A stretch of 38,792 nt of DNA. It comes from a virus. The position numbers and the translations under genes are program-made. Each line of letters starts with the position of its first letter. Positions within the stretch are counted from its first letter, which is position 1. This document shows, one piece after another, positions 6,889 through 15,364 of this stretch. Below the pieces are notes generated by a model. That model saw only the letters and a program-made list of their open reading frames with translations. It searched no databases and was not told the DNA's origin. The stretch is taken from positions 1-38,792 of IMG/VR virus record IMGVR_UViG_3300046690_000885. One strand, 5' to 3'.

Positions 6889-8325
6889 TTAATGCCCCAT
6901 GGCAGCAAGGCGCGCCGCGAGCGCCGGGTTAGTCGCGGCCCGCCGCCGCAGTTCGGCAAGTGCAGTATCCGGCGCGATAGCGGCGGCCGGCCGCGGCTGT
7001 GCGGCGGCCTGCGGTTGCGACTGCGCCTGCTGTTGGGGCTGTCCCGTTTGGACTGCGCCGCTTTGCTGTTGAGGCACGGCTGCCGGCTGGCCTGCGCGCG
7101 GCTGAGTCGAATAGTCCTGATTCGCCGACGAGATAATTCCAGGAATGAGGGAGGCACCTTGGCCGGCCTGCGCCTTCAGGCCTTCGATTGCGAGGTCGCG
7201 AGCACGCGCTTTCTGCTCGATGGTGGCCGCCGAGTCGCCGGGTTGCGGGAAGTACTTTTTGTCTTCGGTATCGAATTCCGCCGGGGCGATCGATGCCCCA
7301 GATTCTTTGCGCAGCACAGCCGTAATGAAATTCGACTTGGCTTGCTGATAGCTCTGCTGCTGGTCGCTGTTCAGCCAATTCGTCGCCGCACCCAGAGCAC
7401 CGCCTACGCCCGGAAGAGCAGACACAGCGCGATTGACCGCATTGCTGTTCGTCGTTCCGCCTGCCTCCAGTTGACGCAAAGTGCCTTGAGCATCGAGCGC
7501 GCGTGCGCCGAAAGCAACCGCGTTCGACTGATCTTGCGTCAAGTTGTTGGCCGTGCCACCGATCGGCTGACCGCTCGCGCCCATGACCGGCGTCGACTGG
7601 CCCGTGATCTTGTTCACGATGACGCCGTTCTTTGGATCGAACTCGCGTGCGCGAAGATCTTGGCCGCGCGTCTCGGTCGCGGCCGTCAGGTTTTGGCCGC
7701 GAGTCGTACTCGCTTCGGTCGCCTGATTGTGGCGTTGCGTTTCTTCGAACTGCGACTGTTGCAACGCCTGGTCGATTTGCTTGCTGTGCTGATCTAGCGC
7801 TTGCTGCGTCGTGAGCGCCTGCTGCTGCGCTGTCGCAATGACCGTTGGATCGTACGCCGCAGGAGCGTTATCCAGCGCTGAACCACCTAGGTTCGTATGC
7901 GCCCACTGCCGGGCGGCATCCCACGTCGCTTGATCATGCACGCCATTCAGCACCTGCCCGACGGCATTCAACTGCTGGGTCGCAAGGTCGACTTTCGTTT
8001 TCTGTTGGGTGAGTTGTGCCGTTTGCGTCTCGGCGAGCGACTTCACAAGACCCGGCACGGCGGCGCCGTTGCCGCTCGAAGCCACGCTGCTGACGATGCC
8101 GCTCGAGTTCAAAGTCCCGTCTGCGTTCACATTACCCGGTGCTTTGAACGCGTCATTTAGCGCCTGCGCCTGCCCGATCTCGCGTTGCTTGTCTTGAATC
8201 GCGAGGCCGGTCAACGCGTTCTGCTGTTGCGCGTTTTGAATCGCGGAAATCTGCGCGTACTGGGTCAGCGGGTTCTGCAGTTGGACCGGCTGAATCTGAA
8301 GCGCGATAGAAGGATCGAGTGCCAT
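6889..8325 (-). CDS. Virion ejection/internal protein (P22 gp20 position)
   Basis: 478-aa Gln/Ala-rich protein, probably carried in the virion and ejected with DNA. The ATG at 8325 overlaps the previous stop (TAATG), so the protein starts MALDPSIALQIQ; an upstream in-frame ATG would run into the previous gene. Residues 20-230 are helical with many Gln repeats (QQQALTTQQALDQHSKQID). The segment near residues 330-390 contains the pattern KESGASIAPAEFDTEDKKYF..PGD, which recurs in phage ejection or injection proteins. The C-terminal 80 residues are a Pro/Gln/Ala linker. Operon order supports equivalence with P22 gp20. Confidence 0.7.
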   Translation of the reverse strand: MALDPSIALQIQPVQLQNPLTQYAQISAIQNAQQQNALTGLAIQDKQREIGQAQALNDAFKAPGNVNADGTLNSSGIVSSVASSGNGAAVPGLVKSLAETQTAQLTQQKTKVDLATQQLNAVGQVLNGVHDQATWDAARQWAHTNLGGSALDNAPAAYDPTVIATAQQQALTTQQALDQHSKQIDQALQQSQFEETQRHNQATEASTTRGQNLTAATETRGQDLRAREFDPKNGVIVNKITGQSTPVMGASGQPIGGTANNLTQDQSNAVAFGARALDAQGTLRQLEAGGTTNSNAVNRAVSALPGVGGALGAATNWLNSDQQQSYQQAKSNFITAVLRKESGASIAPAEFDTEDKKYFPQPGDSAATIEQKARARDLAIEGLKAQAGQGASLIPGIISSANQDYSTQPRAGQPAAVPQQQSGAVQTGQPQQQAQSQPQAAAQPRPAAAIAPDTALAELRRRAATNPALAARLAAMGH

Positions 8326-9101
8326 TACATGGTCCCCCACGCATCAGTTGCACCGCCGCTCGAACCGTAAAGAGTCGAACCATTGTTTTTGAGGGCGCTC
8401 AGTAGCAGCGCATTCTGACCACCGTTGATCGCGTTCGAAATGCCGCTGTTTATCGCGTTTGCCGATCCTACTTGGCCAGCGGCCGAAGCTGCTGCACCAG
8501 ACGTCAACGTGCCGGCGATACTGTTCGTACTCGCGGTGCCGAGTTGCCCGGTTTGCGCGGCGGCATTGCCTCCGACCTGTACGAGCCCAAGTAGTCGATT
8601 CACGTTGTCCGACGCCGTACCGTAATTTGTAGCGTATGTTTGGAGCGCGCGATTGAAGGTGTCGCCATAGGTCGACTCTGCGAGTCCAGACGCGTAACTT
8701 TCGGCACCCTTAATCGCTGCGCCCGACGAACCTAGGCCACGCGCGGATGCACTGTTTTGCGTAGCCTTTAACCCGTTCTGCAATGTGAATTGATAGCCCG
8801 GCGTCGCCGCGGCTTGTGCCGCGGTCGGCGCGGTAAACGTGCTTGAAAGCAGCGGGTTTTTGATAGCTGCCTGCAAACCTGCAATGCTGCTTGAGCCAAG
8901 ATCGCGATAGGGCTTCAAATCGCTGCGGACCTGCTCTTGCTCCTGCTGCTGCAATTGCGCGGCGCTACTCGCTGCATTTGCTTGGGTAGCGGCTGCATTC
9001 TTCGCGCCATTGCTGCTGATGACGGCGCCGCCGATGGCGCCCGCGGCTGCAATGCCGCCACCGATTAAAGCGGCTGCACCCGCCGATATTCCGAAGGTCA
9101 T
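8325..9101 (-). CDS. Virion ejection protein (P22 gp7 position)
   Basis: 258-aa Gly/Ala/Ser-rich protein. The N-terminus (ISAGAAALIGGGIAAAGAIG) is a glycine-zipper-like hydrophobic segment, followed by a Gln-rich helix and a region with SASARGLGSSGAAIKGAESY and SYASGLAESTYGDTFNRAL. This pattern is shared by many podovirus DNA-injection proteins. The start at 9101 overlaps the previous stop (ATGA). It heads the 7-20-16-like trio and so probably contributes to a trans-envelope DNA channel. Family assignment rests on composition, motifs and order. Confidence 0.68.
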   Translation of the reverse strand: MTFGISAGAAALIGGGIAAAGAIGGAVISSNGAKNAAATQANAASSAAQLQQQEQEQVRSDLKPYRDLGSSSIAGLQAAIKNPLLSSTFTAPTAAQAAATPGYQFTLQNGLKATQNSASARGLGSSGAAIKGAESYASGLAESTYGDTFNRALQTYATNYGTASDNVNRLLGLVQVGGNAAAQTGQLGTASTNSIAGTLTSGAAASAAGQVGSANAINSGISNAINGGQNALLLSALKNNGSTLYGSSGGATDAWGTM

Positions 9102-9562
9102 GGTTTTTCCTCTAGGCGACCGCACAGCAATTGCTTGTTCTCTCTGCCGCCAAGCAGTTGCGTGTTTGTGGATTCGGTCAATTCCTCGACCAGCCTGTCA
9201 AGGTCCGTTCCATCCGTTGCATGGATCGTAGTTAGCACTGTTTCTTCGACCGCATATGCCGCGCGCTTGGTGCCAGCCTTTGAAACGAAGGTCGCCGGCG
9301 CCACGAATTCGCACATGCCTTCGTCGGTCGTGATATGCAGACGACCTTTCGAAATGATCGTCAAGTGCTCGGTCTTGTGGACAGCCCCAGTTGCTACGAC
9401 GCCTGCCGGAATCGTCATTTCGCGCGCGTAAATGCCGGGCGCAAAATGATGGCGAACAGGGCAGTGAACCTGCGGCAGCTTCTCAATCTGAGCCTCCAGC
9501 GCGTACACGCGCTCGCGCATGGGCCGCGTGTCGAGATCGAACGTGACCCTGACATTGCTCAT
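9098..9562 (-). CDS. Cupin-fold protein in tail operon
   Basis: 154-aa protein with a single cupin-like beta barrel over residues about 38-117. The first motif is GAVHKTEHLTIISKGRLHI (His62, Glu65 and His66 are candidate metal ligands) and a second is CEFVAPATFVSKAGTKRAAY. The N-terminus is helical (ERVYALEAQIEKLP). The C-terminus holds a short repeated motif (QLLGGR, then QLLCGR). The ATG overlaps the previous stop (TAATG) and its own stop overlaps the next ATG (ATGA), so it is translated with virion genes. Cupins in phage tail operons have no settled role; a structural metal-binding or stabilising role is inference. Confidence 0.72.
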   Translation of the reverse strand: MSNVRVTFDLDTRPMRERVYALEAQIEKLPQVHCPVRHHFAPGIYAREMTIPAGVVATGAVHKTEHLTIISKGRLHITTDEGMCEFVAPATFVSKAGTKRAAYAVEETVLTTIHATDGTDLDRLVEELTESTNTQLLGGRENKQLLCGRLEEKP

Positions 9563-9888
9563 TACGCGTCGGCCTCCGCGCCGGTGATCGTCAGCGTTAC
9601 GCCCACGCCATCCGCGAACAAGGACCAACCGGTAACGATTTTCAGATTGAGCAACTCGAGCACCTGAATGGATTTGCCGGCCGGCACTGAGACTTGATGG
9701 ACGCGCGTGGTGTCGTCTGCGGCGCTTCCAGTGGGTACGAGATAAACATTCAGCGTCACCGCGACGACGGTAGGGTTCCACGCATTCGCACTTTGTATAG
9801 ATGCCTGTTTTGCTGCGGCAGGCGTGTATTTCGCTGCGGGGGCGCCAGCCAGAACGGATTGAGTGAGGGGTTTCCAGGCTATGGACAT
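9562..9888 (-). CDS. Hypothetical small virion protein
   Basis: 108-aa protein, probably beta-sandwich: PTVVAVTLNVYLVPTGSA and HQVSVPAGKSIQVLELL alternate as expected for strands. It lies between the putative connector-region genes and the cupin gene, and translation is coupled through a TAATG overlap. It might be a minor head or tail decoration protein. No family recognised. Confidence 0.7.
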   Translation of the reverse strand: MSIAWKPLTQSVLAGAPAAKYTPAAAKQASIQSANAWNPTVVAVTLNVYLVPTGSAADDTTRVHQVSVPAGKSIQVLELLNLKIVTGWSLFADGVGVTLTITGAEADA

Positions 9889-9892
9889 GGTT

Positions 9893-10315
9893 CTATGCCT
9901 CGATCAGTTTGCGAAGGTCGTCAGATGGCACGCGCGGAACCGCAACGGGCTCGGGTAAGGTCGCCGTTGATTGCACGGTTGGGCTGACAGCAGGCAGGCC
10001 CGCAACCATCAATTCGAGCGTCGCCATACGCCCGAGGACAGCCGCGAGCGCTGCGCCAAACGGATTTGTTTCGACAATCAACCGAAGGTCAGCTACCTCG
10101 CCGTCGAGCGCGTCAAGGCGCCCCTCATGTTCGGCGAGTTCTGCCGTATGACTTTTGACCAGGGCGGTGAGGGCGGTTAGATCGCCGCCACCTTCAGCAC
10201 CGGTACGGCGAAACAAGGAAACAAGGAAGTCCAGCCAAACGCGCTGCACGCGACCTTGCGGATCTAGGAACGGAATGTCGTTCAGGGGAAATGGAGTCTT
10301 CGTGCTGGCCGCCAT
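9893..10315 (-). CDS. Hypothetical phage structural protein with coiled coil
   Basis: 140-aa protein. The ATG at 10315 overlaps the stop of the gp10-like gene (TGATG), giving MAASTKTPFPLNDIPFLD. The N-terminal part (FLDPQGRVQRVWLDFLVSLF) resembles the short conserved start found in many podovirus tail-region proteins. Residues 55-90 (LTALVKSHTAELAEHEGRLDALDG) form a coiled coil likely to trimerise. The C-terminus is Pro/Val-rich. It is probably a tail needle- or fibre-associated protein by position and coiled-coil content, but this is not proven. Confidence 0.65.
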   Translation of the reverse strand: MAASTKTPFPLNDIPFLDPQGRVQRVWLDFLVSLFRRTGAEGGGDLTALTALVKSHTAELAEHEGRLDALDGEVADLRLIVETNPFGAALAAVLGRMATLELMVAGLPAVSPTVQSTATLPEPVAVPRVPSDDLRKLIEA

Positions 10316-11727
10316 CACGCCCCCAACTCTGGATCGATGTACGCGCCATTCAGTGCCGTCTTGACTGGCGCTGACCACGACACCTCGAACACGCGCTCGC
10401 GTGATTGCCCGCAGCGATTGAATTGCACAAGATGGTTAAATTCGCCTCGCGCGCCGAGCCCCTTGGAAACCGGGTTCTTCCACGTTCTCCCCCGCGTATC
10501 AGACCAACGCAGGCGGACTTGAGGCTCATCCTGGTCAACTGGTATCTCACCCGTCTCCATATCGAGGCTGAACCGGTCGAGGAAAATACGCTTCTTTTCA
10601 TTCGATAGCGCTGGCCACGACCTGATGTGCAGCATTTCATGACCGGCATCGTCATAGGCGTCGGGCGTCATCTCGTAGAGATCGCCAGTTTCCCAATCCC
10701 CCACCAGTTGCATGCGATTCCACTGCGCGAAGCAATTGCCGCGGTGCCGGCGTAGCACGCCGTCCGCGTCGAGCCAGTTACGTTCGTGCCATTGACCGGT
10801 CGCCAGATCAAAACACCAGGTCTTGTCGGCAGTCGGAAACGTCAGCACATAGAACGTGTGTCCATCGCGCTGGTAGCAGTAGCCAATAGCATCGTCGATG
10901 CGAGAGTAGGACTTGATTTCCTGATCCATCGCATGCGTCGAGATGCGCAATGCGGTCATCTGGTTGCTGCGAAACACCATTCCTTCGCCATCGGCCCCGT
11001 CTGACAGCCAGTAAAGCGCGGTGTCGATGGTGGCTACTGATGCCGCGGCTACGCAGCCCTGCTGAATGAATACGCCCGGGTACCGTTCGAACGTGAAGTC
11101 GGATGCGCCGGTGTTGTACCAAACTTCAATTGACCGCTCGCCAAGAAGCCATATTGTGCGATTGACGACAGCGTGCGCTACCAGCTTGTCCGGAGCACCG
11201 TTCTTCGATGCAATGTCGAGTGCATCGAAAGTCACCGCGAGCGCGCCACTGATATAGAACTGGCGCGTGCCCGGTTGGTTGAATATCAAAAAATCGTCGA
11301 GCACGGAGACGCGCGGCGAACCATAAAACGCATCTGCCGTGATCGCTGCAAAGGCGAACGAGGCGAGGTCAACCGTGTAGCCCGCCTTGGTCCCGTCTAC
11401 GATAACGAGGGTGATGCTGTTGTCGACCATCGCCACCGGCGTGATACCGGCTTCGATCGAGCCCAGCAACACGAACGACCAATCACTTTTTATCCGATAG
11501 ACGCCGGTCGCGACGACCGCGAAAAGATCGCCACTGGTCGCCGTATAGAGCGCGCGAAACCCCCTCAAAGGTGCCGTTGCACGCTTGATCAGGCCCGGTG
11601 TCGGGTAATGCGTCGTCGGAAATTCCGAATCGGCCGGATTCTGTTCGAGATACAAATTCACGCATCGCTGTGCGCTCGCGATCAACGAACGGGCTTGATA
11701 GGCGCCGGTAAGAAGCGGTTGCTTCAT
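10315..11727 (-). CDS. Packaged DNA stabilization protein, P22 gp10-like (tail hub)
   Basis: 470-aa tail-hub protein that closes the portal after packaging and carries the tailspikes. The start (MKQPLLTGAYQARS) and CVNLYLEQN...TPGL match the beginning of P22 gp10-type proteins, followed by seven-to-eight-strand propeller-like repeats (ALYTATSGDLFAVVATGVYR, TFYVLTFPTADKTWCFDLAT). I chose ATG 11727 because it overlaps the previous stop (ATGA); a GTG three codons upstream is the alternative. It follows a gp4-like adaptor gene, as expected for a P22-type tail. Confidence 0.82.
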   Translation of the reverse strand: MKQPLLTGAYQARSLIASAQRCVNLYLEQNPADSEFPTTHYPTPGLIKRATAPLRGFRALYTATSGDLFAVVATGVYRIKSDWSFVLLGSIEAGITPVAMVDNSITLVIVDGTKAGYTVDLASFAFAAITADAFYGSPRVSVLDDFLIFNQPGTRQFYISGALAVTFDALDIASKNGAPDKLVAHAVVNRTIWLLGERSIEVWYNTGASDFTFERYPGVFIQQGCVAAASVATIDTALYWLSDGADGEGMVFRSNQMTALRISTHAMDQEIKSYSRIDDAIGYCYQRDGHTFYVLTFPTADKTWCFDLATGQWHERNWLDADGVLRRHRGNCFAQWNRMQLVGDWETGDLYEMTPDAYDDAGHEMLHIRSWPALSNEKKRIFLDRFSLDMETGEIPVDQDEPQVRLRWSDTRGRTWKNPVSKGLGARGEFNHLVQFNRCGQSRERVFEVSWSAPVKTALNGAYIDPELGA

Positions 11728-12110
11728 GCTCGCCACCCGTAATCATTGCCGCTCAGAAAGAACCAGTCGCGCAAACGGCGACGTCGCGTTACCACGTAAC
11801 CGAAGATCAGCGTCGTTTTAAGGGCATCCGCATCGACCATAAAAATCCGAAACGGTGCGCGTGCATGCCGGTATTGCTGACTCAGAAAAGGCGCGAAGGT
11901 AAAGGTATTGCCGACAGCCTGCACCGACTGAGACGGATAGCCAGGCAGCTCAAACGTCAAGGCCGAGCCCGCCAAGTTGATCGTATCGATATCGTCGGCG
12001 CTGTCAGTCGTGTAGATATCGACGATTACCCTGAAATCATCGTCGTGTGAGATTTGGAAATCGCGTTCCTGTGCTGGAGAGTCAAGCGCGACCGAAAATT
12101 TAACGTCCAT
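11724..12110 (-). CDS. Hypothetical head-tail protein
   Basis: 128-aa protein beginning MDVKFSVALDSPAQERDF. Alternating hydrophobic residues (DDFRVIVDIY, TFELPGY, KTTLIFGYVV) suggest a beta-rich fold. It lies between gp4-like and gp10-like tail genes and is coupled to both by stop/start overlap, so a minor connector or tail component is likely. The ATG at 12110 touches the preceding stop. No named family recognised. Confidence 0.7.
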   Translation of the reverse strand: MDVKFSVALDSPAQERDFQISHDDDFRVIVDIYTTDSADDIDTINLAGSALTFELPGYPSQSVQAVGNTFTFAPFLSQQYRHARAPFRIFMVDADALKTTLIFGYVVTRRRRLRDWFFLSGNDYGWRA

Positions 12111-12442
12111 CAGAAGTACTCCGTGGGCGTGCTCTCGCCAGACGCAGGCGTGCTGATCAGGCGCGTAATTTCCTGCTGCCCCCAGTTCCACACGTCTTGT
12201 GTTAGCCCTTGACCGAACGACGGCGCCGCGAGGAACGCGGCCATGAACACATAGGCTTCTTCGGCGGCTTCAGGAATTTCCTGAAGTGTCCACCGCACGC
12301 GCTCGTCTTTCTTCAGGCTCGCGTGCACGGCGGATACCTTTTGTTCGGCGATAAGCTGATCTTCGGGATCGGCCGTTTGACCATTCCCGAGCACCTTCAA
12401 ATTCTGAAGAACGCGTTTCGCCAGATCCGCCTTGGTAGCCAT
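12110..12442 (-). CDS. Tail accessory factor / head-tail adaptor, P22 gp4-like
   Basis: 110-aa helical protein. The start (TKADLAKRVLQNLKVLGNGQ) and the later EAYVFMAAFLAAPSFG match the layout of P22 gp4 adaptors, which bind the portal ring after packaging. Typical gp4 proteins are somewhat longer. Position directly before the gp10-like gene supports this. The sequence relation is visible in the N-terminal helix and the mid-protein helix only, so assignment is moderate. Confidence 0.65.
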   Translation of the reverse strand: MATKADLAKRVLQNLKVLGNGQTADPEDQLIAEQKVSAVHASLKKDERVRWTLQEIPEAAEEAYVFMAAFLAAPSFGQGLTQDVWNWGQQEITRLISTPASGESTPTEYF

Positions 12443-12445
12443 CGC

Positions 12446-12877
12446 TTAGGCCTGTGGTTGCGGCAGCGGAACGAGCGCGGTCAAGCGATCGATTTCAGCC
12501 TTCATCGATGCGATGGTCGCTTCCGAATTGGCCGTCGCCGCGGCAAGTGCAGCAACAGCTTCTTCGTCCTTCTTCGCGATCAGCGCGGCGAGCGCAGCAT
12601 CGCGCTCAGCATCCTTCTGCGCCTCGAGCTTGCCCATCGCGGCGTTGAATTGCTCGCGCGTGCAAGTGTCGGCGCTTGTCTGCTTGTCTTCGCTCGCGTC
12701 GGGCTCGACCGGTGCTTTATAGCCGGTGACCTTGAAATGCGAGTTGTTTACCAGCTTCGACGCGATGAAATCGGGCACCGTTAGGGTGACCCCGCGTTCG
12801 AAGAACGTCCCCTTATGCTCGACGCCCGGGGTGTTATCGGTGCCTTTTGGGTCACCGATGAAAGTAACTTTTGCCAT
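12446..12877 (-). CDS. Hypothetical virion protein with small N-terminal beta domain and coiled coil
   Basis: 143-aa protein starting MAKVTFIGDPKG; GGAG lies upstream of this ATG. Residues 1-50 are a compact beta domain also seen in phage structural genes downstream of coat genes (FERGVTLTVPDFIASKLVNN, SHFKVTGYK). Residues 60-135 are Ala/Glu/Lys-rich coiled coil (KLEAQKDAERDAALAALIAK). It is probably a connector or head-associated protein by position. A hairpin at 12898-12921 sits just upstream of its ribosome binding site. Confidence 0.65.
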   Translation of the reverse strand: MAKVTFIGDPKGTDNTPGVEHKGTFFERGVTLTVPDFIASKLVNNSHFKVTGYKAPVEPDASEDKQTSADTCTREQFNAAMGKLEAQKDAERDAALAALIAKKDEEAVAALAAATANSEATIASMKAEIDRLTALVPLPQPQA

Positions 12878-12897
12878 GGCTATTCGCTCCATTTGTC

Positions 12898-12921
12898 GGG
12901 GCCGACCAGTTGGCCGACCCC
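12898..12921 (-). other. Intergenic hairpin before gene 12446-12877
   Basis: A 10-bp stem with two G-T pairs and a 4-base loop (GGGGCCGACC / GGCCGACCCC, loop AGTT). No T-run follows in the minus direction, so termination is unlikely. It lies just before the ribosome binding site of the downstream gene and could stabilise or process the late transcript. Confidence 0.4.
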
Positions 12922-12928
12922 GCGCGCC

Positions 12929-13363
12929 TTACGCGCTCGGCGGAAGGAAGAAGACCGTCAGGTCGATCGTGCCTGCCTGACCCGTTGCCGGCGCCGCATG
13001 CACGGTGACGTCGATCGTGTCATCGGCCGAGAGCGTGAGCGGCTTAGCTGTTGCAGCGCTGGCGCGCGCAAGGCCGCCAGCTTGGCCGATGGTCGAAGCC
13101 GCGATGAAGTAGGCAGGCGAGCCACCATAGCCGACGTCGAGCGTGATCGTCGGCGCAGCGTTCGAATCCAGATCCGACGCCACTGCAATAACATCGACAA
13201 CCGTCGAGCCCTCCGCCAACTTCGGGCCAATCAGCACGTCATTGAGCGCCAAAGCAGCGGCCAACGTTATGCGCATCGTCTTGCACTTCAGGCCGGCGGC
13301 GTCGCCAGCACCTGGCATTGCGTCCGGACGGCCGTCCGGATTGCTCATGTGATACGTGGTCAT
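12929..13363 (-). CDS. Putative head decoration-type protein
   Basis: 144-aa protein, mainly beta by pattern (MRITLAAALALNDVLIGPKL, VVDVIAVASDLD, TITLDVGYG, DTIDVTVHAA). It is the first gene after the coat gene, in the place usually held by head-decoration or head-fibre proteins. The start context MTTYHMSNPDGRPD is soluble and without signal peptide. The gap before it holds a GC-rich hairpin (13398-13420) that may set its expression relative to coat protein. No named family can be given. Confidence 0.65.
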   Translation of the reverse strand: MTTYHMSNPDGRPDAMPGAGDAAGLKCKTMRITLAAALALNDVLIGPKLAEGSTVVDVIAVASDLDSNAAPTITLDVGYGGSPAYFIAASTIGQAGGLARASAATAKPLTLSADDTIDVTVHAAPATGQAGTIDLTVFFLPPSA

Positions 13364-13397
13364 GTCAGGATCCTCTGAATTCCATTTCGACTGGAAA

Positions 13398-13420
13398 GGG
13401 CAGCGCCGCGCGGGCGCCGC
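13398..13420 (-). terminator. Strong hairpin after the major capsid gene (partial terminator)
   Basis: A 9-bp GC stem with one G-T pair (arms 13398-13406 and 13412-13420) and a 5-base loop, followed on the minus strand by CTTTCC. The short pyrimidine run makes it a weak terminator or an mRNA-stabilising end, which would help raise coat protein above downstream genes. Confidence 0.5.
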
Positions 13421-13440
13421 CGTCTCACATCACTGCCGGC

Positions 13441-14535
13441 TTACGCGTCGGCGACTGCCGCCGTGTAGACCGTCACCAGGCCGTGTTGAACGAGGTTGTC
13501 GGTGTCGTCCGGACCGCGACCGAAGAGCAGCTTTTCAATGCCGCGAATCTCCTGCACGCCGACGCCGGTCCGGAAACCGTAGTCGCGGACGTTGGTCGTC
13601 GACTTCGTGCGCTGCGCCCATGCCACGCCAATTGCTTGCGCACCGCACAGGAAATTCGCACCGACTTGAATACCGCCAGCACCGACACCGGCCAGGTACG
13701 GAATTTCCGGAATCTCGCGGATGATCACACCATCCCATTGCAACGAACCGCCGGTGAACAACGGGTTGTTGGTCATGGCGCCGCTTTCACGCGGGCGCGC
13801 GGTGCGGTTCGCTTCGACCATCGCCGGGTCTTTGCTCAGATCGCGGAACGAAAGCGAATTCGCGAACATCACGAACCACTCTTCGTCTTCAGCGAGGCGA
13901 ATCGGTTTGATCGCCGGCGACGCGAGCTGCGCGCGCCGCTTGGCCAAACTGACCATGTCGCACGACAGCTTGTCGGCGGTGTTGTCGAGGTTCGCGAGCG
14001 AGGCCGAATGGTCGTTCCCGCTGTTGTTGCTAAGCGCGGCGCCGAAAAGAACCCGGTCCGCGTTGTCCGCGAGCCATGCATCCTTCTGCGCTTCGGACGC
14101 CGACGCATAGGGAACGCCGTTGATCGAATACAACGCTGCGATCGTGTCGTCGCGCATCAGCTCCATAATCCAGAGCTTGAGAGCCGTCTTGCCGGCGTCG
14201 CGCAGATCGATCACCGATTTCTGTTCATCCCAATCCGTGACGACAACAGCGTTGCGGATGGGATTCACAGCAACGCTCATCGACCGCGAGTCGAGTTCGT
14301 CTTCGTTGCCTTCGAGAACCTGATTGCCGCGAACGCCATTGCCTTTCAGCTTGCGCACGTTGGCGAAGGAGACGCGATCGCCCGGCTTGCGGGTCAAGTC
14401 GTCCTTCAGTTGGATGATGGAATTCTCGTCGGTGCCCATGTAGCGCTTGAAGCGCGAGTCACGGACGTATTCCATGAAGAATTGATCGTCCCATTGCTGG
14501 GGGGTTAGACCTTGGCGTGCAACTGTATCGACCAT
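13441..14535 (-). CDS. Major capsid protein, N4 gp56 family (DUF4043)
   Basis: 364-aa coat protein, HK97-type fold expected. MVDTVARQGLTPQQWDDQFF at the start and the segment DDLTRKPGDRVSFANVRKLKGNGVRG match the N4-gp56/DUF4043 capsid family. Further family features are NPIRNAVVVTDWDEQKSV, LKLWIMELMRDDTIAALYSI and the C-terminal GIEKLLFGRG. Length is normal. It follows a scaffold-like gene and is the only coat candidate in the operon. An N4-type coat combined with P22-type portal and tail-hub proteins points to a mosaic podovirus head module. Confidence 0.9.
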   Translation of the reverse strand: MVDTVARQGLTPQQWDDQFFMEYVRDSRFKRYMGTDENSIIQLKDDLTRKPGDRVSFANVRKLKGNGVRGNQVLEGNEDELDSRSMSVAVNPIRNAVVVTDWDEQKSVIDLRDAGKTALKLWIMELMRDDTIAALYSINGVPYASASEAQKDAWLADNADRVLFGAALSNNSGNDHSASLANLDNTADKLSCDMVSLAKRRAQLASPAIKPIRLAEDEEWFVMFANSLSFRDLSKDPAMVEANRTARPRESGAMTNNPLFTGGSLQWDGVIIREIPEIPYLAGVGAGGIQVGANFLCGAQAIGVAWAQRTKSTTNVRDYGFRTGVGVQEIRGIEKLLFGRGPDDTDNLVQHGLVTVYTAAVADA

Positions 14536-14538
14536 TTT

Positions 14539-15294
14539 TTACCTCGGTTTCAGAATGTCATTGAGCGGCGTCGGTCCGGTCCATGCCGGCGCCGAGCGCG
14601 GGCCTGCGGAACGGGCTGTCGCCAGTGATTTCGGAAGAACAGGCGCGGCGGCTTGCGTCGTCGTGGCTGCGGCAGGCGTCTGCTGTTGCTGCTGACCTTG
14701 AATCTCGGCCATGATCTTTTCGCGCAGCTTCGTTTCATACGCGGTCGGATCGTCACCAATATCGTTCAGCGCCTGAATGCGCTGGGCCTGCTTGTACATC
14801 CATTCCCATGGATGCCGTTGCTTCGCCAGTTCCGCACCCAGCGCGGGGTTCTTCGCTACTTCTGCTTGGAACACCGCGAGCTTTTCGTCCACGTCCTGAT
14901 GCTGGTTGCGAAGCATCATTTCGGAGACGTTCATCCGCTCATTGAGAAGCGCCTGCTCGAAGGTCAGCGGCTCTTGCTGCTGTTGCTGAGCTTGCTGCTG
15001 CCCGCCATTGGCGCGCAGATGCTTAAGCTCTTCCTCAAAGCGAATGGCCTTTTCCTTCCAGTCCTGACGGCCTTTGCGCTCTTCTTCCAGCGCTTTCAAC
15101 GGAACTAACTTGTCCTGTTCGGATGCCGGCGGCGCATCGTTTGCAGACTGCTGAGGTGCGACTTCGCCTTCTCCTGCTGGCTGCGTCGCCGTCTGCGTTT
15201 CGCCCGTGCTTTGAGCTTCAGCGTTGTCAGTTGCTGCAACAGCGGTATTGACATTGCTCGACTCTCCGCGAAGAACGTTTTCCAAGCTTTCCAT
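14539..15294 (-). CDS. Scaffolding-like protein
   Basis: 251-aa acidic, Gln-rich, largely helical protein between portal and coat genes, the usual scaffold position. The N-terminal 60 residues are low-complexity (Thr/Ala/Glu), residues 65-100 form a charged coiled coil (KALEEERKGRQDWKEKAIRF), the middle has poly-Gln runs and the C-terminus is Pro-rich and basic, as expected for coat binding. GGGAG precedes its ATG. It should guide procapsid assembly and be lost at maturation. Assignment rests on position and composition. Confidence 0.72.
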   Translation of the reverse strand: MESLENVLRGESSNVNTAVAATDNAEAQSTGETQTATQPAGEGEVAPQQSANDAPPASEQDKLVPLKALEEERKGRQDWKEKAIRFEEELKHLRANGGQQQAQQQQQEPLTFEQALLNERMNVSEMMLRNQHQDVDEKLAVFQAEVAKNPALGAELAKQRHPWEWMYKQAQRIQALNDIGDDPTAYETKLREKIMAEIQGQQQQQTPAAATTTQAAAPVLPKSLATARSAGPRSAPAWTGPTPLNDILKPR

Positions 15295-15307
15295 TTACTA
15301 GCTCCCA

Positions 15308-15359
15308 ACAACGCCCGATTTGACCCGGCGGCAGTCTTTAACGCCCGATGCCCGGCGGC
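15308..15359. repeat. Imperfect direct repeat between portal and scaffold genes
   Basis: AACGCCCGAT followed by CCCGGCGGC occurs twice (from 15311 and from 15341) with different spacer lengths. The repeat lies in the only gap of this part of the operon. It could be a recombination scar or a duplicated regulatory element. Confidence 0.35.
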
Positions 15360-15364
15360 GGCTA

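Noticed and set aside
13318-14508. 396-aa plus-strand ORF opposite the coat gene
   Set aside because: It is the GC-rich mirror of a well supported coat gene, has Arg/His/Val-rich composition and no recognisable domain.
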